Assembly (NCBI GenBank): GCA_043801855.1
Contig: JAZDLQ010000087.1
Span: 1-41,259 of the forward strand
DNA: 41,259 nucleotides
Direction of reading: 5' to 3'
Source: CAYTWW01 sp043801855
GTDB lineage: Archaea; Nanobdellota; Nanobdellia; Woesearchaeales; GW2011-AR15
Each line of letters starts with the position of its first letter. Position 1 is the stretch's first letter. Both the position numbers and the translations under genes were made by a program. Positions 1 through 7,808 of this stretch are shown here, in pieces. The notes under the pieces are model-generated. The model saw only the letters and a list, made by a program, of their open reading frames with translations. It was not told the DNA's origin and searched no databases.

Positions 1-80
1 TCAAAAAAGTATTAGAAACAATGACACAAGAACAAATACAAATATACAACACATTAAATCTACAACAATTTATTTTATAA
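1..80 (+). CDS. C-terminal tail of an unknown protein (partial)
   Basis: An open frame runs from the left edge (frame of base 3) and ends with TAA at 78-80, giving about 25 residues rich in Gln, Asn and Leu and ending in LQQFIL. The start lies outside the window, so no family can be assigned. The frame is plausible because it is open to the edge and a gene-free gap with a new start follows, but such a short piece could also be chance. Confidence 0.4.
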   Translation, partial: KKVLETMTQEQIQIYNTLNLQQFIL

Positions 81-144
81 AAAACAGTTAGGTAATACAT
101 AAGTAAAGACGATAAACCTATTCAAATTGGAAACTCAAGTCAAA

Positions 145-600
145 ATGATATTAATCCCACACATTGCAGCAGGCCTTTTTGTTGGCTCAGTTTTTAATAA
201 TAAATTTGCAATTATTGTTGCTGCAATAATTTTGCATTTTATTTTAGATGCAATCCCTCACAGTGATTTAAAATTTGAACTGAAAAAAACATCCTCAAAA
301 AAAAAGCACTTAATGAATATTATTGGCCAGCTTAAAGAAAACAAAAGTCTCATTCCTGCAATTTTTTTAACTATTTGTTATGCACTCATAGTTCTTTTCG
401 CTGTTTACAAAAGGCAAGAATGGATTAATATGGCACTAGGCGGTTTTTTTGCAGCGCTTCCTGATATTTATGAGTGGCTAAGAGGATTTTTTGGGCTTCC
501 CACAATTCACTTGTTTTATCATGGGAAGGCTGATAAAATGCTAGGAATAACTATGGAAACAATAATTGTTTTATTATTTACTATTCTCTTATTTTTTTAA
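145..600 (+). CDS. Predicted membrane-bound metal-dependent hydrolase (YdjM/DUF457-like)
   Basis: The 151-residue protein begins MILIPHIAAG and has several hydrophobic segments (about 5-30, 65-85, 90-110 and the C-terminal 20 residues). Conserved-looking polar motifs sit at the membrane edges: H6, the HFILDAIPH motif near residues 31-39, LPDIYEW in the third hydrophobic stretch and HLFYHGK near 123-129. Paired His/Asp motifs of this kind are typical of the YdjM/DUF457 family of integral membrane proteins, which are predicted to bind metal; their substrate is generally unknown. I chose the ATG at 145 over an in-frame TTG at 127 because the protein then starts directly at the first membrane segment. 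The family call is inference from the motif pattern. Confidence 0.6.
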   Translation: MILIPHIAAGLFVGSVFNNKFAIIVAAIILHFILDAIPHSDLKFELKKTSSKKKHLMNIIGQLKENKSLIPAIFLTICYALIVLFAVYKRQEWINMALGGFFAALPDIYEWLRGFFGLPTIHLFYHGKADKMLGITMETIIVLLFTILLFF

Positions 601-681
601 AAGAAAAAGAGCCATTAATTTCATAAGTTTATTAAATAATCCTTTCTTTGAAATGAATTATAAGCATTTAAGGTGATATTT

Positions 682-1443
682 ATGAGTGAAAAACACAGCC
701 AACAGATTCATCATGAAACAAGAAAACCAAAACACACTTTTTTGAAAATAGGCGCGCTAATGTTTATTGTCGCAATTTTGGCTTTAGGATATTTGGGTTT
801 TATTCCTATACTCTCTCCTTTGATTGGGGCTAACAAACCAAAGGATTTGGGTATAAAAGCAACAGAGGCTGACTTTGCATCTGCATCTGCAAAACTTGGA
901 AGGAGCAGGGAAAGCCTTCCTGTAGGAAATACGCCTGAGCAGAGCTTAAAGTTTTCCGGCAGCCATAATGTAAATGCAATTTTCACAAGTGAAGAAGTCA
1001 CTGCAACAATGCAATCAAGAGATTACAAGTATAATCCTATAGGAAAGAATTTTCAGGCAAAATTTTCAGATGATGGAACAGTAGAAATGTCAGGAACTCT
1101 ACAACTGCAGAATTTCATAGAATACGGGAAAGCAGCTAGAATTCCAGATGACCAGGTAGATGCAGTCATGGATAAAGCATCATTAGTTTTGGTAAATCCT
1201 TCTTTTTATGTGAAGGGCGAAGGAAAAGTTGTTAACAACAGGCTAACTTATGATGTTGAAAAAATAGAAATTGGAAAATTTTCAATTCCTGTTAGCTTAT
1301 TTCCAGAAAATAAAATAAGCAATTTTGTTGAGGACAGAATTGATGCAATTCCTGGCTTAAATGTGGACTCATTGACAATTGAAAAAGAAGGTCTTAGCTT
1401 CAAGGGAACATATCCTGACAAAAGTTATTACTTAAAAGAGTAA
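682..1443 (+). CDS. Unknown single-pass membrane-anchored extracellular protein
   Basis: The 253-residue product has a short His/Lys-rich cytoplasmic N-terminus (SEKHSQQIHHE), one transmembrane segment at roughly residues 20-45 and then a soluble domain of about 200 residues that would face outside. The ATG at 682 is supported by a Shine-Dalgarno-like AGGTGAT at 671-677; an upstream in-frame start at 673 would destroy that spacing. The soluble part contains alternating polar/hydrophobic stretches suggesting beta strands (for example EMSGTLQLQNF and KGEGKVVNNRLTYDVEKIEI), similar in flavour to lipid-binding or SRPBCC-like folds, but I do not recognise a family. The gene stands alone, convergent with the next one. 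Confidence 0.8.
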   Translation: MSEKHSQQIHHETRKPKHTFLKIGALMFIVAILALGYLGFIPILSPLIGANKPKDLGIKATEADFASASAKLGRSRESLPVGNTPEQSLKFSGSHNVNAIFTSEEVTATMQSRDYKYNPIGKNFQAKFSDDGTVEMSGTLQLQNFIEYGKAARIPDDQVDAVMDKASLVLVNPSFYVKGEGKVVNNRLTYDVEKIEIGKFSIPVSLFPENKISNFVEDRIDAIPGLNVDSLTIEKEGLSFKGTYPDKSYYLKE

Positions 1444-1476
1444 AACTTTATACTTCAAGTTTTTATTTTTGCTTTT

Positions 1477-1743
1477 TTAAAAAGGCTTATCAATTGTTTC
1501 TGTTTTTCCAATGCCATAATCTTCCATCAGGTCATGCACATCGATTATTAGGCCAAGAATTGTTCCTGCAATTACAGGAATTCTTCCAAAGCCAAGCCAC
1601 GAGAATAATATTGGGAACAGAAGCGTCATTGTAAATATCCTTAATGTATCATCTATCACGAAGAGGAATTTGAAAAGGCCTACTCCCCTTCTAAACATTG
1701 TTGCTACAATCTTAATCATTATTTTTAGGATTATGCTTGCCAT
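1477..1743 (-). CDS. Small unknown membrane protein
   Basis: This 88-residue protein has two or three hydrophobic helices (about 1-18, 22-48 and 52-68) and a polar C-terminus containing DVHDLMEDYGIGK. No family is recognised. The ATG at 1743 is followed by a basic, hydrophobic N-terminus, and a TATA-like element sits about 30-40 nt upstream, which fits a short-leader archaeal gene. It is convergent with the preceding plus-strand gene and separated from the downstream cluster by 60 nt. Confidence 0.65.
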   Translation of the reverse strand: MASIILKIMIKIVATMFRRGVGLFKFLFVIDDTLRIFTMTLLFPILFSWLGFGRIPVIAGTILGLIIDVHDLMEDYGIGKTETIDKPF

Positions 1744-1770
1744 ATATGTTCACAAACCGCTAAAAAATAT

Positions 1771-1784
1771 ATCTTATATAAAAA
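1771..1784 (-). promoter_or_regulatory. TATA box of the small membrane protein gene
   Basis: Read on the minus strand the sequence is TTTTTATATAAGAT, a good archaeal TATA match placed about 30-40 nt upstream of the ATG at 1743. Confidence 0.5.
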
Positions 1785-1803
1785 TTATGCTATAGAAATT
1801 GTC

Positions 1804-3210
1804 TTATTCCGGCTTAGGCACTTTTTCTAATTCTTCGTTATATATTTTAAGCACTTTTTTAAGTATTTTATGCGGCATTGTTACAGAATCATAAATCTTA
1901 AAATAGGTGTTAAATAATTCTTTTTCCCTTTCTATAGCCTCTTTGAGGAACTTCTTTTTAAAGAGATTAATTAGATAGCCTTTTGCCCCGTTTTTGTATG
2001 CGAGGTAGAATGCGTAAAGCTGCTCATCTCTTCCAAGGCCTGAAAAATCATATGGTTTCATATCCTTTGACTTCCCAAAAAGAGGATAGAATTCAATTTT
2101 GTCTTTTGTCAGCATATTTTCTTTATATTCGACAACTTTTGGGTCGATTCCATTAGCTTTTAAGAAGATATACATTCTTGCGCATTTAGAGCACTGGTGG
2201 CACCATCTTGAATTTATTGCGCTTTTGTTCTGTGCAAAGCATGACATCTGGTATTTTGCGTACTGCGGATACCTGTAATGCAATATTCTTGTTATAAAAA
2301 GCTCATGGATTGGCTCAATTAATGAAACTGCCTGCATTTTTTTTGTGAGAAGGTTAAGTATCTTTGATATTTCAAGATTCCATTCGTGTGTCTGGTCAAA
2401 CACAGGATATGTATTAAAGCCGTCTTTATTGACATAGCTGTTACCGCAGCTTTGCTCATTGCCATAGACAATGTATTTTGCCTTGAAATAATTATTATAA
2501 GGTATTGAAAGGAGCGCAAATTCAGTTAAGTCAGACGAACTTCCCACATCAACATCAGTGACATTGAAAAATCCTGATTCTCTTATTAATCCTAGCTCAT
2601 CTTTTATCTTGTATGTGTCTTTTCTGAATTCCTGCTTGAACTTTTTAGCGAGAACATCTTTATGCTTATTTTCATACATTTTTCTTCTTTTGTGGTTCTC
2701 GTCAAAAAGAATATCAGGCTCCTCAATGTATACAGGAATCGGGCTTAGCCCAATTTCCTCACCTATTGCATAAGACAATAGGCTGTCTTTTCCGAATGTA
2801 AATAGGTTCACAGAGCGCTCTTTAAGTTCAGGCTCATATCCTGATAATTTAACATTATAGCTTTTGAAATTGTATTTTAGGTTCATATATCGCTTTATTA
2901 GGTGATTTAGGTCACTGTTATACTCGTCGCTAAATAGCGGCATATAATACATAAATGGCTTCATGAAAAATGAGCCGAGAAGAGGTGAGTTCATGTCATA
3001 ATATACATTGTTGATACCAACCATTGTCGGTACAGCAGAAGTTGAAAGATAAACAAAATTTTCGATAATCTGCTTCCTGAATTTTTTTGGAAACTTCTGC
3101 CAGATCTCTTTTGGGTAAGTTACTGAGAATTTATTCACTTTATCATTATATTTTATCTTTATAACAAATCCTTTTGCAGCAAAATGATAGTCGATAAACA
3201 TCTCATCCAT
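1804..3210 (-). CDS. PP-loop-type ATPase with Cys cluster, copy 2 (MurL-like?)
   Basis: The 468-residue protein has a divergent PP-loop, TFGKDS at residues 138-143, where classical N-type ATP pyrophosphatases have SGGxDS. It also has GNEQSC at 250-255, a cysteine cluster C324-x12-C337-x2-C340-x2-C343 that probably binds zinc or an iron-sulfur cluster, and GLGRDEQLYAFYLAYKNG at 391-408. The same motifs occur in the same order in the neighbour at 3337-4689, so the two are paralogues. Enzymes of this fold adenylate a carboxylate or carbonyl and release PPi. The closest functional analogue I can suggest is MurL, the ATP-using epimerase of a terminal Glu in peptidoglycan precursors, whose Cys-rich C-terminus looks similar from memory; tRNA-thiolation enzymes are an alternative. 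It lies 126 nt after its paralogue and has its own TATA box, so it may also be expressed separately. The substrate is unknown. Confidence 0.75.
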   Translation of the reverse strand: MDEMFIDYHFAAKGFVIKIKYNDKVNKFSVTYPKEIWQKFPKKFRKQIIENFVYLSTSAVPTMVGINNVYYDMNSPLLGSFFMKPFMYYMPLFSDEYNSDLNHLIKRYMNLKYNFKSYNVKLSGYEPELKERSVNLFTFGKDSLLSYAIGEEIGLSPIPVYIEEPDILFDENHKRRKMYENKHKDVLAKKFKQEFRKDTYKIKDELGLIRESGFFNVTDVDVGSSSDLTEFALLSIPYNNYFKAKYIVYGNEQSCGNSYVNKDGFNTYPVFDQTHEWNLEISKILNLLTKKMQAVSLIEPIHELFITRILHYRYPQYAKYQMSCFAQNKSAINSRWCHQCSKCARMYIFLKANGIDPKVVEYKENMLTKDKIEFYPLFGKSKDMKPYDFSGLGRDEQLYAFYLAYKNGAKGYLINLFKKKFLKEAIEREKELFNTYFKIYDSVTMPHKILKKVLKIYNEELEKVPKPE

Positions 3211-3237
3211 TTTTATTCTTAATATTATTTCTGCACG

Positions 3238-3250
3238 ATTTATATAATTT
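3238..3250 (-). promoter_or_regulatory. TATA box upstream of the second PP-loop gene
   Basis: On the minus strand this reads AAATTATATAAAT, about 28-40 nt upstream of the ATG at 3210. It lies in the only sizeable gap (126 nt) of the five-gene cluster and suggests a separate or additional transcript for the last gene. Confidence 0.45.
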
Positions 3251-3336
3251 GTTATTTCAAAAAAAATAATTTTTTGAACAACAGAAGAAGTAATTGTTTT
3301 GAAGAAAACTATATTTCTTTCAAGTATCAGAAAATC

Positions 3337-4689
3337 CTAAGGCAGATTTAATTCTTCTTTGAATATCGATGTAAGCTTCCCCTTTAATTCATTTGGTATG
3401 CTCTTCATTGAATTTATTGAAAAAAACCTTTTATGCAGTTCGTCTTCTTTTGCTTTTATTTCGTCAAGATATTTTTCCTTGAACTTATCCATAAGATATC
3501 CTCTAACTCCGTTTTTATATGCAAGATAGAATGCATAAAGCTGTTCGTCTCTTCCGACTCCCTGCTTATCGAAAGGCTGAGATTGGTCATGCGAGCCAAA
3601 TATTGTATAGAGGTTAGCGTCATCTTTTTCAAGAAGGCTCTTTGTATAGCCAAGCGGCTTTGTATCAACTCCAAATGCTTTTAGAAAAATATTTACCCTT
3701 GCGCATTTCGAGCATTTTTCGCAATAAATTTTGCCAGGACTGTCGTTCTCGTCGGGAAAACACGATAATTGATATTTTCCGTATTCTTTATACCTTGTAT
3801 GGAGTATTTTTGTTATAGCAAGATCATGGAGCGGCTCAATTATGCTTGATGCTCTGAGAGATTCATTTGTCATTATCCTTGTCATTGAATCCATTGCTAT
3901 CATCCAATCAGCAGACTGGAAGTAGACCGGATTTGCCTTGAAGCCTCCCTGCTCTGTAATATAATAGTCGTTGCAGCTTTGCTCATTACCAAAGAATATG
4001 TACTTTGATTTTGATGCAAATGCTGAAGGAATTGCATTGAACAGATAATCTGCCGAGATGTTTGGGTACCAGAAATTTTTTTTGTTGATTCCTATATGCT
4101 TATAGTTACGTAAAAGCGCAGCTTCGTTATTAACATAGGAGAAAGGAAGATTATATTTTTTTGAAAACTCTTTTGCAAGTTTTGTTTTATAATCTATTTC
4201 AATTGGCCCGTCTGGCTCAAGATTAAATAACAGTTCAGGTTTAATGCCAAGTTCCCCTGAAAGCCCAAGAGTAATAAGACTGTCTTTTCCAAATGTAAAG
4301 TTAATTACTGATTTTTCATTCGGAGAATAATCAAGTTGTTCTATTAATGGCTCGTCGTTAGAATACTTATTTTCAATATTGTTTAATCGTTTTAGGTATT
4401 CTGCAGGAGAAACATTGTCAAGATCAGCCATTGTAGGTATTCCTTTTGCCTGCATCTTGAAAAACTCAGGCTCAAATAATGGCCTTGCTCCGCTATACTT
4501 CATATAGTTATCATTTTTAATAATAGGGATATGGCTGCATGAGAGAAAGGCATAATTATCACAAAATATTTTCTTGAATTTAATAGGCAATTTTTCCCAT
4601 GCACCATTGGGAAAAATGTTAGTATATCTCTTGCCAAGAATATCTATTGTTAGTCCAGTTGAACTTATTTTTGAATCTACTTCAATCAT
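3337..4689 (-). CDS. PP-loop-type ATPase with Cys cluster, copy 1 (MurL-like?)
   Basis: The 450-residue protein has the divergent PP-loop TFGKDS at 132-137, GNEQSC at 234-239, the cluster C310-x12-C323-x2-C326-x2-C329 and GVGRDEQLYAFYLAYKNG from 377. All match the downstream paralogue in order and spacing, while the N-terminal 120 residues differ more. The acidic run after the loop (LLFNLEPDGPIEI) is where HUP-fold enzymes often place substrate-binding residues. Known members of the fold use ATP to adenylate an acid or amide carbonyl. The ATG overlaps the stop of the upstream ATP-grasp gene as ATGA, so it is translationally coupled to that ligase. This makes action on the ligase product (for example epimerisation, thiolation or amidation of a peptide carboxylate) a reasonable hypothesis, not an observation. 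Confidence 0.78.
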   Translation of the reverse strand: MIEVDSKISSTGLTIDILGKRYTNIFPNGAWEKLPIKFKKIFCDNYAFLSCSHIPIIKNDNYMKYSGARPLFEPEFFKMQAKGIPTMADLDNVSPAEYLKRLNNIENKYSNDEPLIEQLDYSPNEKSVINFTFGKDSLITLGLSGELGIKPELLFNLEPDGPIEIDYKTKLAKEFSKKYNLPFSYVNNEAALLRNYKHIGINKKNFWYPNISADYLFNAIPSAFASKSKYIFFGNEQSCNDYYITEQGGFKANPVYFQSADWMIAMDSMTRIMTNESLRASSIIEPLHDLAITKILHTRYKEYGKYQLSCFPDENDSPGKIYCEKCSKCARVNIFLKAFGVDTKPLGYTKSLLEKDDANLYTIFGSHDQSQPFDKQGVGRDEQLYAFYLAYKNGVRGYLMDKFKEKYLDEIKAKEDELHKRFFSINSMKSIPNELKGKLTSIFKEELNLP

Positions 4690-5651
4690 TTGAGTTTATA
4701 TCTCTCAATTGCATTATCGAGAATCTTCCCAAGGAGCTGGTCGAAACTCATGCCTGCCTTTTGTGCAGAGAACGGAAATGCTGAGTGGTCTGAAAGGCCT
4801 GCAATTCCATTTACTTCAATTACATGAGGCTCTCCATTAGAATCGCACCTGAAGTCTATTCTTGCCCAGTCCCTGCAATCAAGTGTTTTAAAAGTTTTTA
4901 TTGAATAATCTCTTATTTTTTTTTCAAGGATCTTTGGAAGCGTCGGACATTCAAAATAATTTTGTGATTTTTCGCTTTTGTCCCACACCCAATTATTGCC
5001 TTTGTTTTTTTTGTGCTTTATTTCAACAATAGGCATGATTTCTAGATTATTATTTCCAATAACAGGAACAGTAAACTCCCTTCCACTCATGAATTCTTCA
5101 ACAAGTGCAGGCTGCCTGTATTTTGCAATTATTTCCTGTACTCTTATCTGGGCATCTTCTTCTCTTTCAATAATACTATCATCCCCGATTCCTATACTTG
5201 ATCCCTCATTCATAGGCTTAACAATCACAGGGAATGACAATTTCGAATAATCAGGTTTTTCCCCTTCTTTAACTGATATGAATTTAGGTGTTGGTATATC
5301 GTGAAAGAGAAGCATCTTTTTTGTCATTTCCTTGTCAAAGCATAGTCCCATAGTAAGAGGGCTGCTTCCAGTATACGGAATTTTTAGCATTTCAAGCATC
5401 GCCGGAAAATATAATTCCCTATGCCTTCCCTGGATTCCTTCTGCAAAATTAAATATAAGATCATACTTGCTATTTATAAGCCGATGATATGCGTTTTCAT
5501 CAGCTTCAATAACATCAACATCATGGTCCTTAAATGAATTTGCAATATTTTGGATTGTTGCTACTGAATCCATATCATAATATTTATCTTTTGGCTCGCC
5601 TTCTTTTGGCTCATAGTTATTATAACAATTACATAGTACTCCTATTTTCAT
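4686..5651 (-). CDS. ATP-grasp ligase, D-Ala-D-Ala ligase-like, second copy
   Basis: The 321-residue protein has the full ATP-grasp order of the Ddl family: an N-terminal domain with FNFAEGIQGR near 68-77, TGSSPLTMGLCFDKEMTKK near 94-112, the nucleotide-binding VKPMNEGSS at 144-152, the EEF hinge at 175-177, RIDFR with D256, and EVNG with metal ligands E269 and N271. Ddl enzymes form a peptide bond through an acyl-phosphate. Where canonical Ddl has an NTxPG-type sequence after the metal-binding Asn, this protein has NGIAGLSDHS, so the active site is related but the acceptor may differ. It lies 4 nt after the other ATP-grasp gene and overlaps the PP-loop gene by ATGA. A peptidoglycan role is unlikely because no mur gene is in the window; a dipeptide or amino-acid-conjugate ligase is the working call. 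Confidence 0.85.
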   Translation of the reverse strand: MKIGVLCNCYNNYEPKEGEPKDKYYDMDSVATIQNIANSFKDHDVDVIEADENAYHRLINSKYDLIFNFAEGIQGRHRELYFPAMLEMLKIPYTGSSPLTMGLCFDKEMTKKMLLFHDIPTPKFISVKEGEKPDYSKLSFPVIVKPMNEGSSIGIGDDSIIEREEDAQIRVQEIIAKYRQPALVEEFMSGREFTVPVIGNNNLEIMPIVEIKHKKNKGNNWVWDKSEKSQNYFECPTLPKILEKKIRDYSIKTFKTLDCRDWARIDFRCDSNGEPHVIEVNGIAGLSDHSAFPFSAQKAGMSFDQLLGKILDNAIERYKLK

Positions 5652-5655
5652 CTAA

Positions 5656-6648
5656 TTATGCCTCCAATAATAACCCGTATCTGTTACAGGATGTTTTGAA
5701 TATCTTATATATTAATCCTTCATAAGAGAGCCCTGCTGCCTTTGCGCTCCTAATAAACGCATTCATCTCAGGGCTTATGCATGGCTTTGAATTTATCTCA
5801 ATAACATAGTGCTTGCTTCCAGTGCTCCTGATATCAACTCTTGCATAGTCAGAGCAGCCACAGGCAATAAACGCGTTTTTAGCGGCACTACTTATTTCAT
5901 TATACTCTGTAGCAGACAGTTCAGCAGTTTTGCCTACTGAATTTTTATAATTTTCAGTATCGACCAGCCATTTTGCATCATATGATAATATCCTTGGAAT
6001 TCCTTTTGGATAATTGAATATAACTTCTGATACAGGAAGAGCTTCTATATCTTTGCCATTGCCGATAAGCGCGACATTAAGCTCTCTGCCTTCAATGTAC
6101 TCCTCGACAATAGAAGCCTGCTTGTAAGTTTCAGTTATATATTTGATTTTTTTTAGTAGACTTTTCTCATCATTGACAACTGAGTCAATATCTATTCCTA
6201 TGCTTCCGTCCATATTAACAGGTTTTACAATAAGCGGGTAGTTCATTCCTTTTGCATCTTCTCCTTTTTTGCATATCCTGTAAGACGGAGTAAGAACTCC
6301 TTTTTTTAAAAGGCATTTTTTTGTCTTTTCTTTATCTATACATACTTGGAGGCTATTTGAGTCGCTTCCGGTAAAAGGTATTTTGTATTCCTCTAGTTTT
6401 TTTGCAACATTTGTCTCAGATACAATATTTCCAAGAACATCTTCTGCAAGATTAAATACAATATCAAAATCTTTTTTTAGCCTTGGATACATGTCCTCTG
6501 ATACTTTCAAAAGATTGACTTTGTGGCCAAAACTAACCAGAGCTTTTTTTACCTGCAATGAAGTATCAATTATTTCATTGTGCGCAATTTCGTCTGCTTT
6601 ATTGGCTGACGTAATGCTAGCTACATTATATATAACACATACCCGCAT
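5656..6648 (-). CDS. ATP-grasp ligase, D-Ala-D-Ala ligase-like, first copy
   Basis: The 330-residue protein shares the Ddl-type ATP-grasp layout with its neighbour: FNLAEDVLGN near 65-74, FTGSDSNSLQVCIDKEKTKK near 92-111, VKP at 141-143, the EEYIEGREL hinge at 172-180, DYARVDIR at 267-274 with D272, and EINSKP with E284 and N286. The residues after the metal-binding Asn (SKPCISPEM) differ from both canonical Ddl and the second ligase, so the two copies probably use different acceptors or act in succession. The gene starts only 2 nt after the aminomutase stop. It is likely cytoplasmic and joins an amino acid, perhaps beta-lysine, to another amino acid or peptide; that substrate is inferred from context only. 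Confidence 0.85.
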   Translation of the reverse strand: MRVCVIYNVASITSANKADEIAHNEIIDTSLQVKKALVSFGHKVNLLKVSEDMYPRLKKDFDIVFNLAEDVLGNIVSETNVAKKLEEYKIPFTGSDSNSLQVCIDKEKTKKCLLKKGVLTPSYRICKKGEDAKGMNYPLIVKPVNMDGSIGIDIDSVVNDEKSLLKKIKYITETYKQASIVEEYIEGRELNVALIGNGKDIEALPVSEVIFNYPKGIPRILSYDAKWLVDTENYKNSVGKTAELSATEYNEISSAAKNAFIACGCSDYARVDIRSTGSKHYVIEINSKPCISPEMNAFIRSAKAAGLSYEGLIYKIFKTSCNRYGLLLEA

Positions 6649-6650
6649 AT

Positions 6651-7679
6651 TTAACAGAATTTTGTTACTTTGATTTTCTCAGGGTTTTTGTACTCGACAC
6701 TCTTGCCTTCGAAATTCTTAAGCGTTATTTTTTCACTATCGTGTGCAAGGACATACTCAGGCAGCACAGGAACTTTTCCGCCGCCATAGGTGTCAATTAT
6801 GAAGTGCGGGACGCAAAGGCCTGAAGTCCTTCCGTGAAGATGTGACATTATTTCTAAGCTTTCATTGACTTTTGTCCTGAAATGCTCAGTTCCTTTGACC
6901 TGGTCAGTCTGGTATATATAATAAGGCTTAACCCTCATCATGACAAGCCTATGGAACAATTCTTTTAACACTTCTGGATTATCATTAACTCCTTTAAGCA
7001 TGATGCACTGGTTTCCAAGAGGAATTCCTGCATCTGCCAGCATCTCGCATGCTTTTCTGCTTTCAGCTGTGATTTCAGAAGGGTGCTCAAAGTGCACATT
7101 CATATAAAGAGGATGATATTTTTTTAGCATGTTGCACAGCCTCTTTGTAATTCTCATAGGCATAGTGCATGGGATTCTTGTTCCTAGCCTTATTATTTCA
7201 ACATGAGGTATGATTCTTAAGTTTTGCAGCACAAACTCAATATCTGCATCTTTTAGCATAAGAGGGTCTCCGCCGGAAACAATAACATCTCTTATTTCAC
7301 TATGCATCTCAATATATTTGATTGCATTAAGAATATGGTCCCTAGTAATATCCACGATTTTTCCTACTTTTCTTTTTCTTGTGCAGAACCTGCAGTACAT
7401 GGCGCACCTGTTTGAAACTAACAAAAGCGCCCTGTCTGGATACCTATGTACTAGATAAGGCACAGGAGAATATTTTTCCTCGTGAAGAGGGTCTTCCTCA
7501 TTTACATTATCACTTAATTCTTCAGGCCGTGGAATGCACTGCTTCCAGATTGGATCGTCTTTTTCTTTTATCAGATTAAGATAGTAGCCGCTTACTTTCA
7601 TTGGGTAAACCCTTTTAACTTTCTCAATCTGTGAAATCTCTTCACCAGACAAATTAAATTTCTTATAAAAATCGTTCAT
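6651..7679 (-). CDS. kamA: Radical SAM lysine 2,3-aminomutase
   Basis: The 342-residue enzyme has the radical-SAM cluster motif C92-x3-C96-x2-C99 (NRCAMYCRFCTRKRKVG) and SGGDPL at 135-140, as in the KamA/AblA family. The pyridoxal-phosphate lysine is likely K302 in GGGK. The two aspartates that hold the lysine side-chain amine in the clostridial enzyme (D293 and D330) correspond to D259 (YQTDQ) and D296 (IIDTYGGGK), with the same 37-residue spacing. Glutamate 2,3-aminomutases, as I recall, replace these with Lys and Asn, so lysine is the predicted substrate and L-beta-lysine the product. The protein is shorter than the clostridial enzyme at about 416 residues, mainly at the C-terminus. No AblB-type acetyltransferase is nearby, so the product is probably not the osmolyte N-epsilon-acetyl-beta-lysine; the next genes are ligases. 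It is the first gene of the cluster. Confidence 0.92.
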   Translation of the reverse strand: MNDFYKKFNLSGEEISQIEKVKRVYPMKVSGYYLNLIKEKDDPIWKQCIPRPEELSDNVNEEDPLHEEKYSPVPYLVHRYPDRALLLVSNRCAMYCRFCTRKRKVGKIVDITRDHILNAIKYIEMHSEIRDVIVSGGDPLMLKDADIEFVLQNLRIIPHVEIIRLGTRIPCTMPMRITKRLCNMLKKYHPLYMNVHFEHPSEITAESRKACEMLADAGIPLGNQCIMLKGVNDNPEVLKELFHRLVMMRVKPYYIYQTDQVKGTEHFRTKVNESLEIMSHLHGRTSGLCVPHFIIDTYGGGKVPVLPEYVLAHDSEKITLKNFEGKSVEYKNPEKIKVTKFC

Positions 7680-7690
7680 ATTATAACTCG

Positions 7691-7698
7691 CTCCTCCT
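7691..7698 (-). promoter_or_regulatory. Strong ribosome binding site of kamA
   Basis: On the minus strand this reads AGGAGGAG and ends 11 nt before the ATG at 7679. It is unusually strong for this window, where many genes appear leaderless, and implies the message carries a real 5' leader. Confidence 0.65.
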
Positions 7699-7768
7699 TA
7701 AAGTGTTTTTATAATAATTTGATACAGAACAGCAGGCTTCTGCAATAATACAATATTGACTAGAAGAT

Positions 7769-7808
7769 AAAAACCACATCCGCACCCAGGGTGCTTCCAG
7801 CGGTTTTT
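7769..7808 (-). promoter_or_regulatory. Stable two-part hairpin in the kamA leader
   Basis: The outer arms AAAAACCAC (7769-7777) and GCGGTTTTT (7800-7808) pair over 9 positions including one wobble. Inside, GCACC (7782-7786) pairs with GGTGC (7790-7794) around a 3-nt loop, leaving a purine-rich internal loop. On the kamA strand the hairpin ends in a U run, so it could act as an attenuator, a protein-binding element or part of a riboswitch-like leader. It lies 90-130 nt upstream of kamA and is also symmetric enough to work on the plus strand. Confidence 0.55.
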
